Shown one piece after another: positions 1-5,802 of a stretch of DNA of 7,824 nucleotides (position 1 is its first letter; the number at the start of each line of letters is the position of its first letter). This DNA is from an uncultured Oscillospiraceae bacterium (GTDB lineage: Bacteria; Bacillota; Clostridia; Oscillospirales; Acutalibacteraceae). The stretch lies in assembly GCA_900552605.1 (NCBI GenBank), contig USAR01000062.1:1-7824 (forward strand), in the 5' to 3' direction. The notes beneath the pieces were generated by a model. It was not told the origin of the DNA. It was given only the letters and a program-made list of their open reading frames with translations, and made no database searches. Made by a program: the position numbers and the translations under genes.

Positions 1-23
1 AGATGATTAAATTTCTCTCTCAT
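1..23 (-). CDS. 5' end of an unidentified gene, cut by the window edge
   Basis: Read on the minus strand, an ATG at 23-21 is followed by an open frame to the edge, giving MREKFNH and then the cut. The start is supported by a strong Shine-Dalgarno GGAGGTG (GGAGG at 35-31) seven bases upstream, and by a TATAAT box at 55-50 with a TTGTAT hexamer 17 bases further up. Only seven residues are visible, so no function can be given. It lies downstream of and on the same strand as the AbiJ-like gene, about 95 bases away, and seems to have its own promoter. An accessory or defence partner is possible but is inference only. Confidence 0.55.
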
Positions 24-30
24 AAGCACA

Positions 31-35
31 CCTCC
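31..35 (-). promoter_or_regulatory. Ribosome binding site for the edge gene
   Basis: The plus strand reads CCTCC, so the minus strand reads GGAGG followed by TG. It is seven bases before the ATG at 23-21. This site is the main reason to accept a start codon with only seven codons visible. Confidence 0.55.
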
Positions 36-49
36 ACATCTTTAGCTTC

Positions 50-78
50 ATTATAAGTTTCGGAAAAATAATATACAA
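50..78 (-). promoter_or_regulatory. Probable sigma-A promoter for the edge gene
   Basis: On the minus strand a consensus -10 TATAAT (55-50) lies 17 bases downstream of TTGTAT (78-73), which keeps the TTG of the -35 consensus but only 3 of 6 positions overall. Transcription would begin near 43, leaving a leader of about 20 bases before the ATG at 23. It falls in the gap after the AbiJ-like gene stops at 117. Confidence 0.45.
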
Positions 79-116
79 ATCTATAAATGGGAGATTTTGA
101 TAAAAACTCATTCCTA

Positions 117-797
117 TCATAAATTTCTTCCATCTAAATACTGGATTGCGGTTGAAATTAAAGACAGGCAACGTCTATAAAAATATTCATAATGCCTTTT
201 ATCCTGAATATCCGTTTTTGTTGTTTCATGGTGTCGAATTCTAAAATTATTGCCAAGTATGGTAAGCTCATGAAATTCCTTTTCAAATAATTCTAAAAAC
301 GGCTGTTGATTATTACCCATATCCATTATAATCTTATTAACCGATTTCTTCTTATCTACAGTCGATGAGCAGTAATATGTCTTTAGTCTCTCAAATGCAT
401 CCCAAAGTTTCTCCACTGCAATTTGCAAATTGTTTTCATCATAATATTTTGACGCCTCTTGTAATAACTCTTTCAGTCCTACTTCTTGAACAGACACTAA
501 TGAATTTTTATTTATCTGGGTATCAAATGTATTAATTAGCTTCCCCTTGGAAAGCTGAAACGGTATCTCATTCAGTTTTAATATAGCATTAATCTGTGGT
601 TCAAAGTCATCTGAGATACTATGTTTCGCAAAAAACTCTATTGCGTCCAACACGCAAAATGGAGAATTAGAAAGTATGAATGCTTGCAAATCAGCAGTTT
701 CAACATATTCTTTTTTATCATTATAACACTTTGGCACATAAAATTGCCTTCGGTCTCGGCATTCCTGCTGAACCGCTCTTCCGATCTCTGATCTCAT
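117..797 (-). CDS. 3' part of an AbiJ-like protein, HEPN-like C-terminal domain (artefactual N-terminus)
   Basis: This 226-residue frame is probably the C-terminal part of the protein begun at 1417. Residues 4-16 (EIGRAVQQECRDR) are a translation of Illumina adapter sequence at 751-787, so genuine protein starts at about residue 17 (base 750) and the ATG at 797 is not a real start. The genuine part has a segment at about 48-92 (LDAIEFF, then INAILKLNEI and a short strand ending KGKLI) of the kind seen before HEPN domains in Abi proteins. A helical region at about 107-222 follows, with VEKLWDAFERLK at 128-139 and GNNFRIRHHE at 182-191. The last motif resembles the conserved basic/His motif of HEPN-like domains but is not a clean R-X4-6-H. 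HEPN domains in Abi proteins are often RNases; activity here is inference. No membrane segment or signal peptide is visible. Confidence 0.6.
   Translation of the reverse strand: MRSEIGRAVQQECRDRRQFYVPKCYNDKKEYVETADLQAFILSNSPFCVLDAIEFFAKHSISDDFEPQINAILKLNEIPFQLSKGKLINTFDTQINKNSLVSVQEVGLKELLQEASKYYDENNLQIAVEKLWDAFERLKTYYCSSTVDKKKSVNKIIMDMGNNQQPFLELFEKEFHELTILGNNFRIRHHETTKTDIQDKRHYEYFYRRCLSLISTAIQYLDGRNL
751..787 (+). other. Illumina paired-end adapter/read-2 primer left in the assembly
   Basis: The 37 bases start CGGTCTCGGCATTCC and end GCTCTTCCGATCT. From memory they match the full Illumina paired-end sequencing primer 2 (the 3' part of PE PCR primer 2.0) without a mismatch. A chance match of this length is not credible. 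The insertion sits exactly where two pieces of one apparent protein are broken and frame-shifted, so this is a mis-assembly or untrimmed read join. Bases 788-794 read AGATCAG on the minus strand, one base from the adapter start AGATCGG, so the artefact may reach 794. Real sequence of unknown length could be missing at this point. Confidence 0.97.
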
Positions 798-1417
798 CCC
801 GTTTCGTCAGTCGCTTGATATACGATATTATATCGCTCCAGAAACTGATAAATTTGATTTCTCGCTTTCCGCTTTATGGACAATACTATCTTTTTTGCTT
901 TTATGTCCTTTGCATTTCGTTGAGAATATGGAATAAACAACGTATTATCTTCTTGCTGATATATTCTCCATCCATAAACATCACGATTGGATAGTTTCTC
1001 AGAAGGGTAAATCTCATAACCGTCATTTTGTAATAGCTTGTTAATTGCCACTAAAAATTCTTTCCAGTATCCCTTATCATATCGAACAGCAGGGTGAAAT
1101 ACTTCACAAAGAAATTTTAAATATACTTCATCGCTACCATCTTGTAAATTGAATCTTTTGTCTTCAAAAACCCAGCAGTATGGATAATCATCATTATTCA
1201 CTGTATGTTGCCAAATATCCTGTTCTGCATTTGCAAATCTTGAATCAAAACTTGGCATTCTCTCTAAATCATATAATCTTTTAAGAAAATCTATTTCTTC
1301 AAGGCGACCATAATAATTGTAAGTAATGGTTCGGGTTTGAAAAAATTCGTCTATCTCTAATCCATTCTGAAATAAATCTAAAATATCTCGCTTTGTTATT
1401 TCTGTAATACGGTTCAC
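794..1417 (-). CDS. 5' part of an AbiJ-like abortive-infection protein (AbiJ_NTD3-like domain)
   Basis: This 207-residue frame opens with GTG at 1417 behind a strong AAAGGAGG site. Residues 1-140 look like the AbiJ N-terminal domain 3 family: ITKRDILDLF at 7-16, YGRLEEIDFLKRLYDLERMP at 36-55, DSRFANAEQDIWQH at 58-71, NNDDYPYCWVFEDKRFNL at 74-91, FLKFLCEVFHPAVR at 99-112 and DGYEIYP at 132-138. AbiJ-type proteins join such sensor-like N-terminal domains to HEPN or Abi C-terminal effector domains and are predicted phage-defence proteins; the family call is from memory of its motifs. The frame stops at 794-796, seven bases before adapter sequence. It is therefore most likely the first half of a longer protein (at least about 415 residues together with 117-750), and the stop may itself be artefactual. 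It is AT-rich compared with galE and purB, suggesting an acquired accessory gene. Confidence 0.62.
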   Translation of the reverse strand: MNRITEITKRDILDLFQNGLEIDEFFQTRTITYNYYGRLEEIDFLKRLYDLERMPSFDSRFANAEQDIWQHTVNNDDYPYCWVFEDKRFNLQDGSDEVYLKFLCEVFHPAVRYDKGYWKEFLVAINKLLQNDGYEIYPSEKLSNRDVYGWRIYQQEDNTLFIPYSQRNAKDIKAKKIVLSIKRKARNQIYQFLERYNIVYQATDETG

Positions 1418-1425
1418 TCCATTTT

Positions 1426-1433
1426 CCTCCTTT
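1426..1433 (-). promoter_or_regulatory. Ribosome binding site fixing the GTG start of the AbiJ-like gene
   Basis: The minus strand reads AAAGGAGG, eight bases before the GTG at 1417-1415. A nearer ATG at 1422-1420 is out of frame and meets TGA two codons later (ATG GAG TGA), so the GTG is the start that gives a protein. Confidence 0.6.
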
Positions 1434-1473
1434 CAAGCATATTCAGCACTTATATATTGCTTCCCAAATATTT

Positions 1474-1509
1474 TAAAGAAAAGCGTACCACTATTTTTAA
1501 TGATACGCT
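1474..1509 (-). terminator. Rho-independent terminator of the galE-rlmD operon
   Basis: Bases 1482-1509 form an 11-pair stem with a six-base loop on the minus strand. The outer arms AGCGTA and TACGCT pair perfectly and the inner part has three G-U pairs. The run TTTTCTTT follows at 1481-1474. The hairpin starts nine bases after the rlmD stop codon (TAA, 1520-1518), and it separates this operon from the AbiJ-like gene downstream on the same strand. Confidence 0.8.
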
Positions 1510-1517
1510 CATCATTA

Positions 1518-3194
1518 TTAAATCACTTCAAAATGCTTCAATGCATCCTTTATCGCTTCCACTTTCTCCGCTGTCGGATGCTTCCTCGGCTGTTTCAACT
1601 CTTCTACCGCATTAGGAGCATCGTACATTGGCAATCCTAAATCTCTCTTTACCTCTGCGATATATGCGGTATGTACTTTGAAGCCGTATTTAGCTTCTAT
1701 GTACTCCTTTATCATTTTGTAGGTCACTCGCTCTTTGGGCTTGTAGCTTTCCGCTCTTTTAGCAATATTATCAAGCGGAACTTTTCCCTCACCCTCGCCA
1801 AACTCAACTTTTACGTTGATATGTCCGTCTGGTTTTTTGTGGGAAAGCAGTACTACCGTCTCCACATGCCCTGTTCTAGGAAATAAATCCACAGGCGTTA
1901 CAGATTGCACTAAGTAACCGAGATTTTGGAACTCGGCACAATCTCTTGCTAAAGTTGCATCGTTACAGGAAATGTAAACCACACTTTTCGGATAAAAGCT
2001 CTCGGCAACCGTTTTAATAAGCTCTGCGTCGCAGCCCTTGCGCGGGGGGTCGAGAATGACTACATCGGGTTTAATATTGCGGTTCGCAAGGTTTATTGCT
2101 GCATCTGCCGCATCCGCACAAATAAATTCGGCATTTTCCACACCGTTTTGTTTTGCGTTTTCTTGTGCGTTTTTAACCGCGCTTTCAACGATCTCAACAC
2201 CGATGATTCTTTTTGCTTCCTTTGCCATTGAAAGTCCTATCGCACCTGTGCCGCAGTAAAGGTCGAGCACGGTTTTGCCGTAAGGTTTTGCAAGCTCTTT
2301 TGCAATATTATATAGCTGCTCTGCCATTTCACGGTTGACCTGATAAAACGAGAGCGGAGAAACAGAAATCTTAACTCCGCAGATCTCGTCTGTTATGCTG
2401 TCTCTTCCGAAAAGCACTTGACATATATTGCCTAACACCACATTTGTTTTTTCGCGGTTAATGTTTAAAAGGAAGCTTTTAAGACGGTTGCCGCAAATGC
2501 GCTTTAATTCTTCCAAAAGCTCTTCGCTGTGTGGTAAAGCGGTGCCGTTTATAACAACACACACCATTATTTCGCCTGTTTTTTCGGCGCGGCGAATGTA
2601 GAGATGGCGCAAAAGCCCGCTGTGCTTTTCCTCGGAATAAACAGATAAATTTTCCCGTGTGGCAAAGCTGCAAAAAGCAGTTGCAATTTCCGCAAATACA
2701 GGCGGCAAGAGTCGACAGCAATCGCTTTGCACTATTCTGTGGCTGCCCTTTGAAAAATATCCGCAAATCACCCTGCCGTCGCGTGCCTTGCCGATAGGCA
2801 ATTGCGCCTTGTTGCGGTACTCGTTGATTCTTTTTGCCGCAACTATCTTGTTCGGTTTTATATCTATCTTGCCTATCCTTTGCATAGACGACAAAACCTG
2901 ATTGTATTTTATCTCGCACTCGGCAGCATATGAGATATGGCGAAATACACAGCCGCCGCAGCGGTTTGAAACATCGCAATCGCTTTCCGTTCGGTTAACC
3001 GACGGCACGATAACAGACGCAAGCTTGCCGATAAGATAGCTCTTTTTAACCTTTATGATAAGAATCTCCGCTATGTCTCCCACAGCGGTATTCGGCACAA
3101 AAACCACTCTGCCGTCGTCACTTTTTGCAATGCCGTCACCGCCGCCCGTCAGTGCAGTTATTTCGGCTGTAATTATATCGTTTTTCTTTATCAC
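1518..3194 (-). CDS. rlmD: 23S rRNA (uracil-5-)-methyltransferase RlmD/RumA family, with C-terminal extension
   Basis: This cytoplasmic enzyme makes 5-methyluridine in 23S rRNA using S-adenosylmethionine. Residues 1-58 form a TRAM RNA-binding domain. Cysteines 73, 79, 82 and 160 fit the C-X5-C-X2-C...C site for a [4Fe-4S] cluster. The methyltransferase domain shows SFYQVN (282-287), the SAM loop LDLYCGTG (310-317), LDPPRKG (381-387), catalytic Cys410 in YISCN, and Glu445 in TGHVET, matching the catalytic Cys and Glu of E. coli RumA. The catalytic part ends near 452. About 105 further residues follow, with a compact block at about 488-558 ([36 protein letters not shown]) not present in E. coli RumA. 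The start is GTG at 3194, inside the galE stop (GTGA), so translation is coupled. Gram-positive members may modify U747 and U1939 (RlmCD type), so the exact target site is uncertain. Confidence 0.9.
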   Translation of the reverse strand: MIKKNDIITAEITALTGGGDGIAKSDDGRVVFVPNTAVGDIAEILIIKVKKSYLIGKLASVIVPSVNRTESDCDVSNRCGGCVFRHISYAAECEIKYNQVLSSMQRIGKIDIKPNKIVAAKRINEYRNKAQLPIGKARDGRVICGYFSKGSHRIVQSDCCRLLPPVFAEIATAFCSFATRENLSVYSEEKHSGLLRHLYIRRAEKTGEIMVCVVINGTALPHSEELLEELKRICGNRLKSFLLNINREKTNVVLGNICQVLFGRDSITDEICGVKISVSPLSFYQVNREMAEQLYNIAKELAKPYGKTVLDLYCGTGAIGLSMAKEAKRIIGVEIVESAVKNAQENAKQNGVENAEFICADAADAAINLANRNIKPDVVILDPPRKGCDAELIKTVAESFYPKSVVYISCNDATLARDCAEFQNLGYLVQSVTPVDLFPRTGHVETVVLLSHKKPDGHINVKVEFGEGEGKVPLDNIAKRAESYKPKERVTYKMIKEYIEAKYGFKVHTAYIAEVKRDLGLPMYDAPNAVEELKQPRKHPTAEKVEAIKDALKHFEVI

Positions 3195-4207
3195 TTTTCT
3201 TCGTAGCCGTTTGGATTATTCTTCTGCCAGCGCCAATTGTCCGCGCACATACGCTCAATACCGTATTCGGCAGTCCAGCCAAGCAGCTTTTTAGCCTTTT
3301 CGGCATCGGCATAAACCTTTGCCGGATCGCCTGCCCTGCGCCCTACAATTTTATAAGGCACCTTAACACCAGATGCTTTTTCAAAGGCATTTACAAGCTG
3401 CAGCACCGATGTGCCGTTGCCCGTGCCGAGGTTTATTGCCTCGCACCCTTTGTGACCGTTAAGGAATTCAACCGCTTTTATATGTCCTCTTGCGAGGTCG
3501 ACAACGTGAATGTAATCGCGCACACCCGTGCCGTCAACGGTATCATAGTCATTGCCGAAAACGCTGAGTTCTTTAAGCCTGCCGACCGCAACCTGTGTGA
3601 TATACGGCATAAGGTTATTCGGAATACCCTTAGGATCCTCGCCGATAAGCCCGCTCTCGTGTGCGCCGATAGGGTTGAAATATCTCAACAGCGCAACCGA
3701 CCATTCGGGATCGGAAACGCAAATATCGCGCAAAATATCTTCAATAAACAGCTTCGTTCTGCCGTACGGATTGATTGCACCGAGCGGCATATCCTCTGTA
3801 AGCGGCATTTTTTCCGCAACACCGTAAACGGTGGCAGAGGAACTGAACACGATTTTCTTGCAGCCGTATTCGTTCATAACCTCGCAGAGCACTACTGTGC
3901 CCGAGATATTGTTTTCGTAATATGTAAGCGGAATTTTCACAGATTCACCCACGGCTTTAAGACCGGCAAAATGGATTACCGCGTCAATATTGTTTTCTTT
4001 AAACACCGTGTGCATAGCCTCGCGGTCGCGAATATCGGCGTTGTAAAACTTTGGCTCTTTACCGGTTATCTCTTTAATTCTTTTCAAAACCTCTTCGTTA
4101 CTGTTGTAAAGGTTATCCGCAATAACAACATCATAGCCGCTGTTAAGCAGCTCAACGCAAGTGTGGCTGCCGATGTATCCGGCACCGCCTGTTAAAAGAA
4201 TCTGCAT
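3191..4207 (-). CDS. galE: UDP-glucose 4-epimerase
   Basis: GalE interconverts UDP-glucose and UDP-galactose with tightly bound NAD in the cytoplasm, serving galactose use and surface sugar synthesis. It is an extended short-chain dehydrogenase of 338 residues, the same length as E. coli GalE. The NAD loop GGAGYIG is at 7-13, Ser124 in FSSSATVYG and Tyr148/Lys152 in NPYGRTK form the catalytic set, and [10 protein letters not shown] (230-239) and the C-terminal sugar-binding part are intact. Counting from the conserved C-terminus, residue 298 (Val) aligns with E. coli Tyr299, the residue that limits substrate size; a small residue there is compatible with UDP-GlcNAc/GalNAc use. The ATG at 4207 has AAGGAGTG just upstream. 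It is first in an operon with rlmD, whose GTG overlaps its stop. Confidence 0.96.
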   Translation of the reverse strand: MQILLTGGAGYIGSHTCVELLNSGYDVVIADNLYNSNEEVLKRIKEITGKEPKFYNADIRDREAMHTVFKENNIDAVIHFAGLKAVGESVKIPLTYYENNISGTVVLCEVMNEYGCKKIVFSSSATVYGVAEKMPLTEDMPLGAINPYGRTKLFIEDILRDICVSDPEWSVALLRYFNPIGAHESGLIGEDPKGIPNNLMPYITQVAVGRLKELSVFGNDYDTVDGTGVRDYIHVVDLARGHIKAVEFLNGHKGCEAINLGTGNGTSVLQLVNAFEKASGVKVPYKIVGRRAGDPAKVYADAEKAKKLLGWTAEYGIERMCADNWRWQKNNPNGYEEK

Positions 4208-4212
4208 AAAAA

Positions 4213-4220
4213 CACTCCTT
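4213..4220 (-). promoter_or_regulatory. Ribosome binding site of galE
   Basis: AAGGAGTG on the minus strand lies five bases before the ATG at 4207-4205. It confirms the start that gives the normal-length 338-residue GalE. Confidence 0.75.
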
Positions 4221-4239
4221 AATGTTCTATTATGATTAT

Positions 4240-4268
4240 ATTATAATACCGTTAAACCGTAATTTCAA
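4240..4268 (-). promoter_or_regulatory. Sigma-A promoter of galE-rlmD
   Basis: On the minus strand TTGAAA (4268-4263, one mismatch to TTGACA) and TATAAT (4245-4240, consensus) are separated by exactly 17 bases. Transcription would start near 4233, leaving a leader of about 26 bases. A second TATAAT lies five bases downstream (4240-4235) and might give a shifted start. Confidence 0.75.
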
Positions 4269-4278
4269 TATTTAATTA

Positions 4279-4308
4279 TGGACATATACCTTTTTGATAT
4301 GGTATAAT
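4279..4308 (+). promoter_or_regulatory. Sigma-A promoter of purB, extended -10 type
   Basis: TGGACA (4279-4284) and TATAAT (4303-4308) are 18 bases apart, and TGG directly before the -10 (4300-4302) makes the extended TGn element. Transcription would start near 4315. The leader of about 42 bases is too short for a purine riboswitch. The -35 boxes of this promoter and the galE promoter are only 10 bases apart, back to back. Confidence 0.75.
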
Positions 4309-4344
4309 AAGCATAGTGTAAAACTTAAATTATGTTACAGCAAT

Positions 4345-4353
4345 AAAGGTGAT
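4345..4353 (+). promoter_or_regulatory. Ribosome binding site deciding the purB start
   Basis: AAAGGTGAT lies just before the ATG at 4357-4359. With the promoter -10 at 4303-4308 it rules out the longer reading frame from 4294, which would add 21 residues not found in the family. Confidence 0.7.
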
Positions 4354-4356
4354 GTT

Positions 4357-5787
4357 ATGAATAACAAGTATGAAAGTCCGCTCTGTTCACGGTATGCCGA
4401 TGAGAAAATGCAGTATATTTTCTCTCCCGATAAGAAATTCGGCACTTGGAGAAAGCTGTGGATCGCTCTTGCGGAAGCCGAAATGGAGCTTGGTCTCAAC
4501 ATAACAAAGGAGCAGATCGATGAGCTTAAGGCAAATGCCGACAACATAAATTACGAAGACGCAAAGCGAATTGAATCTGAAATTCGCCACGACGTTATGG
4601 CGCACGTTAAGGCTTACGGTTTGCAGTGCCCAAAAGCCAAGGGGATTATCCACCTCGGCGCGACATCGTGCTATGTTGGCGATAACACCGACATAATAAT
4701 TATGACAGAGGCTTTGGAGCTTATAAAATCAAAGCTTGTTCTTCTTGCAAGGACTCTGCGCGATTTTGCCGTAAAATATGCCGATCTGCCCACTCTTGCC
4801 TTCACGCACTTTCAGCCGGCACAGCCGACAACCGTCGGTAAGCGTGCCACCCTTTGGCTTTATGATATTATGACGGATCTCAGCGAGGTTGAGCACCGCA
4901 TTAAAACAATGAAGCTGCTCGGCTCTAAGGGCACAACAGGCACACAGGCAAGCTTTTTGGAGCTTTTCGGCGGTGACTATCAAAAGGTTAAGCTGCTTGA
5001 AAAGAGAATTGCCGAAAAAATCGGGTTTAAAAACGTGCAAGAGGTATCCGGTCAAACCTACACAAGAAAAACCGACAGTCTTGTGCTTAATACCCTTTCC
5101 GGAATTGCTCAAAGTGCAATGAAATTTTCAGGCGATATTCGTCTGCTGCAACACCTTAAGGAAATTGAGGAACCGTTTGAGAAAAACCAGGTAGGCTCAT
5201 CGGCAATGGCTTACAAGCGCAACCCAATGCGCAGCGAGCGCATATCTTCACTTGCAAGATATGTTATTTGCGACGCGCAAAACCCTGCCATAACCGCCTC
5301 TATTCAGTGGTTTGAAAGAACGCTTGACGATTCGGCAAACAAGCGTATCAGTGTGCCGGAGGCATTTCTCGCAACAGACGCGATCCTTAATCTTTACATC
5401 AATGTCGCAAGCGGTCTTGTGGTTTACCCTAAGGTTATTGAGCAGCACCTAAAAAACGAAATGCCGTTTATGGCAACCGAAAACATTATGATGCACGCAG
5501 TGCAAAAGGGCGGCGACAGGCAGGTGCTGCACGAGGCAATTCGCGAGCATTCAATGGCAGCCGCAAGACGAGTTAAAGAGCAAGGACTAGATAACGACCT
5601 CGTTAAGCGCATTGCCGCCGACAAGCTTTTCGGTATAACAGAAGATGAGATCAACACTGTTTTAAAGCCTGAAAACTTCATTGGCTGTGCACCGTACCAG
5701 GTGCATGATTATATTGAAAACACAGTTGACAAGGTGCTTGAAAAATACAGCGATACAAACGCCGACAGTGTTGAAATTAACGTTTAA
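4357..5787 (+). CDS. purB: Adenylosuccinate lyase
   Basis: PurB performs two beta-eliminations releasing fumarate: SAICAR to AICAR, and adenylosuccinate to AMP. It works as a cytoplasmic homotetramer of the aspartase/fumarase superfamily. Visible motifs are RHDVMAH (77-83, His78), LGATSCYVGDNTD (100-112), THFQPAQPTTVGKR (150-163, general-acid His151) and the superfamily signature GSSAMAYKRNP (280-290) with catalytic Ser281. These correspond to human His86, His159 and Ser289 with a constant offset of eight. The sequence is much closer to the human-type enzyme (484 residues) than to the shorter B. subtilis type (431). In the signature loop Ala285 replaces the usual Pro. I start it at the ATG at 4357 (476 residues): AAAGG lies seven bases upstream, whereas an in-frame ATG at 4294 precedes the promoter -10 and cannot be in the transcript. 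It is first in an operon with two genes downstream. Confidence 0.96.
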   Translation: MNNKYESPLCSRYADEKMQYIFSPDKKFGTWRKLWIALAEAEMELGLNITKEQIDELKANADNINYEDAKRIESEIRHDVMAHVKAYGLQCPKAKGIIHLGATSCYVGDNTDIIIMTEALELIKSKLVLLARTLRDFAVKYADLPTLAFTHFQPAQPTTVGKRATLWLYDIMTDLSEVEHRIKTMKLLGSKGTTGTQASFLELFGGDYQKVKLLEKRIAEKIGFKNVQEVSGQTYTRKTDSLVLNTLSGIAQSAMKFSGDIRLLQHLKEIEEPFEKNQVGSSAMAYKRNPMRSERISSLARYVICDAQNPAITASIQWFERTLDDSANKRISVPEAFLATDAILNLYINVASGLVVYPKVIEQHLKNEMPFMATENIMMHAVQKGGDRQVLHEAIREHSMAAARRVKEQGLDNDLVKRIAADKLFGITEDEINTVLKPENFIGCAPYQVHDYIENTVDKVLEKYSDTNADSVEINV

Positions 5788-5802
5788 GCAAAGGGTGTTT
5801 TT

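Noticed and set aside
794..797. ATGA stop/start overlap suggesting a translationally coupled two-gene defence system
   Set aside because: The second start lies three codons from adapter sequence and its first residues are adapter-encoded, so the overlap is a product of mis-assembly.
680..994. 104-codon plus-strand frame across the adapter
   Set aside because: It includes the adapter and is antisense to the AbiJ-like fragments, so it cannot be a gene.
2479..2979. 166-codon minus-strand frame inside rlmD
   Set aside because: It lies in another frame within conserved rlmD coding sequence and has an Arg/Cys/Gln-rich composition typical of out-of-frame translation.
3452..4195. 247-codon open frame on the plus strand opposite galE
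   Set aside because: It is antisense to a clear galE, resembles no known protein and has no ribosome binding site; it is a by-product of galE codon usage.
4294..4356. Longer N-terminus for PurB starting at 4294
   Set aside because: The region contains the promoter -10 and the expected transcription start, has no ribosome binding site before 4294, and would add residues absent from the family.
4315..4356. Possible purine riboswitch before purB
   Set aside because: The predicted leader is only about 42 bases and shows none of the three-helix junction of purine riboswitches.
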